DNA from: Coleofasciculus sp. S288
Lineage (GTDB): Bacteria; Cyanobacteriota; Cyanobacteriia; Cyanobacteriales; Coleofasciculaceae
Assembly: GCA_020216575.1 (NCBI GenBank)
Contig: JAIUYC010000083.1
Coordinates: 1 to 9,376 of the forward strand
DNA length: 9,376 nucleotides
Direction: 5' to 3'
This document shows, one piece after another, positions 6,276-9,376 of the stretch (position 1 is its first letter; each line of letters opens with the position of its first letter). Position numbers and translations under genes: made by a program. The notes beneath the pieces are model-generated. The model searched no databases and was not told the DNA's origin. It was given only the letters and a program-made list of their open reading frames with translations.

Positions 6276-6746
6276 AGCGAACGCCCTCCCACAAGGGTGA
6301 AGATTAAGGCAGTATTAAGCATCGGCAGGTCAGTGCAAAAGATGGGGGAAAGTCAGCCGCCCAGTTTGCCTGGAGATAATAAAAGATAGTGTTGGCGAAT
6401 GAGCATAGGGGTTACGCCCCTCAATTAGGGGAAGCAGAAAAGAAACTAATAAAGCAATCTGCCTTGCAGCAGCGCTTGACTCGCCATTCGTCACTAGGGT
6501 GCGTCTTGGGAACCGAGTTTTAGGGTGTGGGGTTGACCCTCCCCAACTTGCCAATTACTATGCTTTTATCACATCATTACCCAAATCAACCACTTAAAAA
6601 TCCTGCGATCGCTCGATACAGAGCTCGCATGCTTTGTACTCAACGAAAGGATAAAAATTCTGCTCTCCTGATCCCTAACCTCCAGTCCCTAACACCTATT
6701 TTCACGCTACACAAGTTAATAAATGGATGCCGTCAGGATTTAAAAA
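6276..6746. other. 471-bp intergenic region, divergent, with dispersed repeats
   Basis: No convincing gene is present; the open frames here lack ribosome sites and family features. The region must hold the promoters of both the HlyD gene (left) and galT (right), but I see no strong -35/-10 pair. It contains the relative of the 2628 inverted repeat (6381-6496), a GGGG-TTACG-CCCC hairpin, a GGGG..CCCC inverted pair near 6524-6545, one HIP1 site (6605-6612), and two CCCTAAC motifs 14 bases apart (6673, 6687) that look like decayed heptamer repeats. Confidence 0.6.
6381..6496. repeat. Second, degenerate copy of the 2628-type inverted repeat
   Basis: The left part AAAAGAT..TGTTGGCGAAT (6381-6400) matches 2627-2646 at 18 of 20 positions. 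It is again followed by a short G/C hairpin (GGGGTTACGCCCC, 6408-6420, against GGGGTAACACCC at the first copy). A right-hand ATTCGTCACTA (6486-6496) is the partial reverse complement of the left arm, as ATTCGTCAAC is in the first copy. Here the arms are farther apart and less perfect, so this is a diverged or internally expanded relative. Confidence 0.5.
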
Positions 6747-7748
6747 ATGGAAGCAGGTGAAATCAGACTAAATAAGGTAACGAGAGAATGGGTGATTTAC
6801 GCCCCCAGTCGGCGCAAACGCCCCCAGGATTTTCAGAAAATTACTCGCGCCCAGCAATCCCTGGTGAGTCATGAGCCAAAATGCCCGTTTTGTTCGGGAA
6901 ACGAACACATGTCTGATGCGATTCTGCTAGAACTACCGAACTTACAGCACAGCTTTTGGCAAACCAGAGTTGTTCCTAACAAGTATCCAGCCTTAACACC
7001 TGATGAAAATACCCACCGCACCCTGCATGGGATTTATTTAACAATGCCTCGTTATGGACGTCACGAAATAGTCATTGAAAGCCCCGATCATAGCCAGAGC
7101 ATTGCCACGATGCCAGAAGAAGAGGTGGCAATTCTCATCGAGACGTATCACAGGCGCTATATCGACCTGATGCTGGCACATGAGAACATGATGGCAATTA
7201 TCTTTCGCAATCATGGCGATCGCGCTGGAGCTTCCTTAAGGCATCCTCATTCTCAGATTATTGTCACTGGCATGGTTCCCCACCATATCCGGTGGCGAGA
7301 GGAAGAGGCACAGCACTACTTTGATGACTGGGGGCGATGCATGTACTGCGACATCTTAGCCTTTGAAATGCAAAATCCTAGGCGAGTTGTCCGGGAAAAT
7401 GAATCGTTCCTTGCCTTTGTTCCTTTTGCGGCTGAGGTTCCTTTTGAAATCTGGATTATGCCCAAACGCCATCAAGCTGACTTTGGCAGTATCTCTGACC
7501 AAGAAAAATCAGATTTTGCCGCAATTTTGAAGAACATCCTGACCAATTTTTACGAAAAACTGAACGATCCGGATTACAACTACGTCATTAATACGGCTGC
7601 TCGCTACAAAGCTGAGGAACCCCAAGTCCATTGGTATTGCCAAATTCAACCTCGACTGACGACTCAGGCAGGCTATGAGTTGGGGGCAGGAATTCACATC
7701 AACCCCTCTCTTCCAGAAGTAGATGCCGAGTTTTTGAATACTGATTAA
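6747..7748 (+). CDS. galT: GalT-type hexose-1-phosphate nucleotidylyltransferase (HIT superfamily)
   Basis: 333 residues. Galactose-1-phosphate uridylyltransferase moves UMP between UDP-glucose and galactose-1-phosphate through a uridylyl-histidine intermediate, in the cytoplasm. The catalytic motif HPHSQ is at 166-170 (H168 the expected nucleophile, Q170 the GalT hallmark). Zinc ligands fit C46, C49, H115 (SPDH) and H166. Other conserved blocks are RLNKVTREWVIYAP, RVVPNKYPALTP, FRNHGDRAGASL and VPFEIWIMPKRH. A second Cys pair (C198, C201 in CMYCDIL) and the ending VHWYCQIQPRL...GAGIHINPSLP place it in the bacterial/archaeal branch that lacks the His-x-His iron site of the E. coli enzyme. That branch includes ADP-glucose phosphorylase-like proteins, so the true nucleotide donor is uncertain. 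The ATG is eight bases after AGGA. No galE or galK is nearby. Confidence 0.9.
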   Translation: MEAGEIRLNKVTREWVIYAPSRRKRPQDFQKITRAQQSLVSHEPKCPFCSGNEHMSDAILLELPNLQHSFWQTRVVPNKYPALTPDENTHRTLHGIYLTMPRYGRHEIVIESPDHSQSIATMPEEEVAILIETYHRRYIDLMLAHENMMAIIFRNHGDRAGASLRHPHSQIIVTGMVPHHIRWREEEAQHYFDDWGRCMYCDILAFEMQNPRRVVRENESFLAFVPFAAEVPFEIWIMPKRHQADFGSISDQEKSDFAAILKNILTNFYEKLNDPDYNYVINTAARYKAEEPQVHWYCQIQPRLTTQAGYELGAGIHINPSLPEVDAEFLNTD

Positions 7749-7773
7749 GAGGTTGTAGGTAGTGGTTAGTGGT

Positions 7774-7905
7774 TATAGCGATTCTCAGTTGACTGGGATA
7801 CACCTAGATTCACGATTCGTAAGGGCGGGTTTCACCGAGATATCTGCTTCCCACGGCTCAATCGAATAAACCCGCCCGTACTTCAATCATTCGAGAACCG
7901 CTATA
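7774..7905. mobile_element. MITE-like element, 132 bp
   Basis: Terminal inverted repeats TATAGCGATTCTC (7774-7786) and GAGAACCGCTATA (7893-7905) match at 12 of 13 positions. A second inner pair, GTAAGGGCGGGTTT (7819-7832) and AAACCCGCCCGTAC (7868-7881), matches at 13 of 14. The element encodes nothing and can fold into one long hairpin. Its ends begin and finish with TA, which fits TA target duplication as made by IS630/mariner-type transposases. Elements with this end sequence and G/C-rich inner stem are common between genes in filamentous cyanobacteria. Confidence 0.7.
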
Positions 7906-7942
7906 GTGGGTACCAAACTTGCATTACCCTGCATAGAGGGAT

Positions 7943-7959
7943 GAGGCTTCAAGAGCCTC
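7943..7959 (+). terminator. Weak hairpin downstream of galT
   Basis: GAGGCT (7943-7948) pairs perfectly with AGCCTC (7954-7959) over a five-base loop. It is followed by an AT-rich stretch but no clean T-run. It is about 195 bases after the galT stop, beyond the MITE-like element, so its role as the galT terminator is only a possibility. Confidence 0.25.
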
Positions 7960-8153
7960 CGGATCTTAAAATCTTCATATTAGAACGAGCTAAATAATCT
8001 TTAGATAAACTGTTTCTAGAAATGATGACATCTTTAACTTGTGTGAATTACTATTCGATTAACAAGCGAGAAAACACCAACACATAAGCTAGGTATTCTC
8101 GGTTTTAGCTATCTACCGACCTTATTTTATTAATCTACTTTTTTTTGGCTCTG

Positions 8154-8180
8154 CTAGCCTGTTCTGGGCTAGGGCTTTTC
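8154..8180 (+). terminator. Hairpin followed by CTTTTC, candidate terminator
   Basis: CTAGCC (8154-8159) and GGCTAG (8167-8172) form a perfect stem with a seven-base loop, followed by GGCTTTTC. A T8 tract lies just upstream (8139-8146 region), so a minus-strand transcript would read an A-run after it. The nearest plus-strand gene, galT, ends 400 bases earlier. This may insulate the downstream small membrane protein gene. Confidence 0.35.
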
Positions 8181-8187
8181 ATTAAAT

Positions 8188-8215
8188 CAGTGAACAGTGA
8201 ACAGTGAACAGTGAC
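8188..8215. repeat. STRR heptamer array CAGTGAA x4
   Basis: Four head-to-tail copies of CAGTGAA; the last ends in C. Short tandem heptanucleotide repeats of this kind are a known feature of filamentous cyanobacterial intergenic DNA. Confidence 0.9.
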
Positions 8216-8252
8216 CGTTCGGCTGAGCGCTCACGTCGAAGCCAGTTATCAG
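8216..8252. repeat. Palindrome-centred dispersed repeat segment
   Basis: GAGCGCTC (8225-8232) is a perfect palindrome flanked by TTCG (8218-8221) and CGAA (8237-8240). This phrase, related to CTTCGAC..GCTCAGCC, is familiar as a dispersed cyanobacterial repeat. It runs into CAGTTATCAG (8243-8252), the exact reverse complement of CTGATAACTG in the downstream heptamer array (8333-8342). Confidence 0.45.
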
Positions 8253-8330
8253 GTTTCACACGGGGATGCGAGACCCTTAAGTGTTACCTACCATCTTTGA
8301 TGGGAGCGGGAGCTTTACTACTCAGGGATT

Positions 8331-8358
8331 AACTGATAACTGATAACTGATAACTGAA
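8331..8358. repeat. STRR heptamer array AACTGAT x4
   Basis: Four head-to-tail copies of AACTGAT; the last ends in A. It differs in unit sequence from the array at 8188 but shares the seven-base period, and it lies about 70 bases upstream of the small membrane protein gene. Confidence 0.9.
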
Positions 8359-8430
8359 AGGTGAATTAGTAATTCCTTAAGTCTCACTGATGCCCTCATT
8401 AGCTTCTGAAAGAATGATTGGAGATTAAAC

Positions 8431-8700
8431 ATGCAACGCTACTCTTATAGCATGCCGCAGCCGCTATCAACTGTTCAGCAAAACTCTTTGAATCAAGCTG
8501 TTGTTGTTGGTAATACCCTTTTAGGTTCGCTAGCGATTCTCCTTTTTAGTGGTTTGGTCTTAGGAGCGATTCTACGTAAACGATACCGTACTTATCGCGC
8601 TAGTACGTTGTGCCAGCAAATTGAAACTTTAGAAAGAATGTGGCGGCTACCCTCTAAAAAACCGAAGTCTCCCCCTGAAGAAGGAGCTTCGGTAAACTGA
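8431..8700 (+). CDS. Small single-pass membrane protein, unknown function
   Basis: 89 residues. A polar Gln/Ser-rich N-terminus (1-22) leads into one strongly hydrophobic helix (about 23-47, VVVGNTLLGSLAILLFSGLV). A basic stretch RKRYRTYR (49-56) follows directly, and by the positive-inside rule this places the C-terminus in the cytoplasm. A short amphipathic helix (about 60-72) and a Lys/Pro-rich tail finish the protein. The ATG has GGAG seven bases upstream, a good site, which supports a real gene. I do not recognise the family. It is preceded by heptamer repeats and convergent with the zinc-ribbon gene. The last 30 bases of coding sequence form a strong hairpin. Confidence 0.7.
   Translation: MQRYSYSMPQPLSTVQQNSLNQAVVVGNTLLGSLAILLFSGLVLGAILRKRYRTYRASTLCQQIETLERMWRLPSKKPKSPPEEGASVN
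8662..8692 (+). other. Hairpin over the 3' end of the small membrane protein gene
   Basis: CCGAAGTCTCC (8662-8672) pairs with GGAGCTTCGG (8683-8692) with one bulged base and a ten-base loop. It ends six bases before the end of the TGA stop. There is no T-run after it, so classic intrinsic termination is unlikely; it could stabilise the transcript's 3' end. Confidence 0.4.
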
Positions 8701-8750
8701 AACCGAGAGGGTGGCAAACTGATACCAAGTTGAGATCAAACGTAGTACTC

Positions 8751-8792
8751 GACGCGGAGAGTCTTGCCGAGGCATCCCCGCGTCCCCGCGTC
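8751..8792. repeat. G/C-rich inverted repeat with duplicated CCCCGCGT in the convergent gap
   Basis: GACGCGG (8751-8757) can pair with either of two CCGCGTC copies (8778-8784 and 8786-8792), which arise from a tandem CCCCGCGT duplication. It sits between the two convergent genes ending at 8700 and 8801, where a bidirectional stop would be useful, but neither strand has a T-run. Confidence 0.4.
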
Positions 8793-8800
8793 CTTATCCA

Positions 8801-9109
8801 CTAATTAGCTTCTACTTTCAACTCGTCAGTTGGTATTGAAGGCAAGTGATTTACACTTAAGTGCTGCGCCGAGCGATCGCACGTTAGCTCAACGCTTGCC
8901 CATTCCTCTTTGATATAGTCCAAATCTTCTCGCTTCGCCACATAGCTTTCGACATAGCCGCAACTACCACAGACATAAGTGTCCAGGGAAGCATAACGAT
9001 TGCTAGTGTTTCCAGAGCTTAGCATAATCGTATGGAAAGCTGGAAACTTTCTATGGGTGTTGCTAAAAACATCACGCGAACCGCATTTAGGGCATTGACC
9101 GTTTTTCAT
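8801..9109 (-). CDS. Zinc-ribbon protein, unknown function
   Basis: 102 residues. The N-terminus MKNGQCPKCGS gives C6 and C9; TYVCGSCGYVESYV gives C47 and C50. Together they make a CxxC-x37-CxxC zinc ribbon with the GYVE sequence after the second knuckle. A helix (DLDYIKEEW, about 62-70) follows. Small proteins with this plan are widespread in cyanobacteria, where they are annotated only as zinc-ribbon or nucleic-acid-binding by fold. No enzymatic motif is seen. The ATG at 9109 has only a distant GAGG (11 bases), so initiation may be weak. About 30 residues after the helix (ELTCDRSAQHL...VEAN) are poorly ordered in character and partly encoded by a HIP1 site; they may be a lineage-specific extension. 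The gene is alone on its strand. Confidence 0.8.
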   Translation of the reverse strand: MKNGQCPKCGSRDVFSNTHRKFPAFHTIMLSSGNTSNRYASLDTYVCGSCGYVESYVAKREDLDYIKEEWASVELTCDRSAQHLSVNHLPSIPTDELKVEAN

Positions 9110-9223
9110 TGAAGAATTGCCTCAGCTCTAAAACCTGACTAAGTTCTCTTTCTTGACTAGAACCTTCCAATCAGGATAATTTGCTCCCCTGCATCTTCGG
9201 CGATCGAGAACGTCGGTCAAGAT

Positions 9224-9250
9224 AGGGAAGGTGAGGAAGGTAGGGGAGAT
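9224..9250. repeat. Degenerate G-rich direct repeat
   Basis: Three imperfect 8-9 bp units of the form GGGAAGGT / GAGGAAGGT / AGGGGAGAT lie upstream of the zinc-ribbon gene. The rest of 9110-9376 shows no gene or clear signal. Confidence 0.4.
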
Positions 9251-9376
9251 AGAACAATCAAAACCATCCAAGCTGAAGCCGTGGGTTTTTCTTTGCTATA
9301 ACCGAGACATAACCCAAGCATTGAATCCTTATAGATTGCCAAAGTTAGTTTTATGTTGCAACGCTTTCTTTCCCAT

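Larger units (their letters stand above)
7749..8430. other. 682-bp gene-free region between galT and the small membrane protein gene
   Basis: No open frame with a ribosome site or recognisable product is seen on either strand. Besides the MITE-like element, hairpins and heptamer arrays listed separately, 7965-8150 is AT-rich and without visible structure. A promoter for the 8431 gene should lie between 8359 and 8415, but no clear -35/-10 pair stands out. Confidence 0.6.

Noticed and set aside
6330..6554. 74-codon minus-strand open frame upstream of the HlyD gene
   Set aside because: It runs across the dispersed inverted-repeat element and has no protein features; considered as a possible exporter or leader gene and dropped.
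6527..6760. 77-codon plus-strand open frame before galT
   Set aside because: It overlaps the galT start, has no Shine-Dalgarno, and its sequence is translated repeat-like DNA without family features.
9353..9376. ATG opening a frame to the right edge (MLQRFLSH)
   Set aside because: Only eight codons are visible and there is no ribosome site, so it cannot be called a gene start.

Overview
The window looks like chromosomal DNA of a cyanobacterium, most likely a filamentous one with a repeat-rich genome. The evidence is 15 perfect copies of the HIP1 octamer GCGATCGC in 9.4 kb (about 0.14 expected by chance), heptanucleotide tandem repeats of the cyanobacterial STRR type, a MITE-like element, and protein families typical of cyanobacteria: an SLH-domain outer-membrane porin, a Uma2/DUF820 protein and a pentapeptide-repeat protein. 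The species cannot be fixed from this sequence alone.

Layout: a 5'-truncated view of a pentapeptide-repeat gene (1-208, minus) is divergent from a large SLH/OprB-type porin gene (404-2092, plus). A 628-bp gene-free stretch follows. It holds a C/G-tract hairpin, a 17-unit array with an exact 21-bp period (2212-2568) and a long inverted repeat (2628-2691). Three separate minus-strand genes come next: a secreted cyanobacterial protein of unknown function (2721-3707), a Uma2-family nuclease-fold protein (3973-4605) and an HlyD-type membrane fusion protein (4737-6275). A 471-bp intergenic stretch has a relative of the 2628 inverted repeat. Then comes a GalT-type nucleotidylyltransferase (6747-7748, plus). 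A 682-bp intergenic stretch holds a 132-bp MITE-like element, candidate terminators and two heptamer arrays. The window closes with a small one-TM protein (8431-8700, plus) convergent with a zinc-ribbon protein (8801-9109, minus).

The genes do not form an obvious operon or pathway. Each has its own intergenic space of about 100 bp or more, and functional partners are missing: no ABC exporter beside the HlyD protein and no other Leloir-pathway genes beside galT. Two genes act at the cell envelope (porin, HlyD adaptor) and two more encode a predicted exported protein and a predicted membrane protein, but nothing shows that they work together.

I found no CRISPR array, tRNA, rRNA, transposase, toxin-antitoxin pair or defence island. 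The most unusual material is non-coding: the phased 21-bp array with a younger 42-bp hairpin-bearing sub-array, the related inverted repeats at 2.6 and 6.4 kb, the MITE-like element, and a perfect 33-bp duplication across the stop codon of the Uma2 gene.
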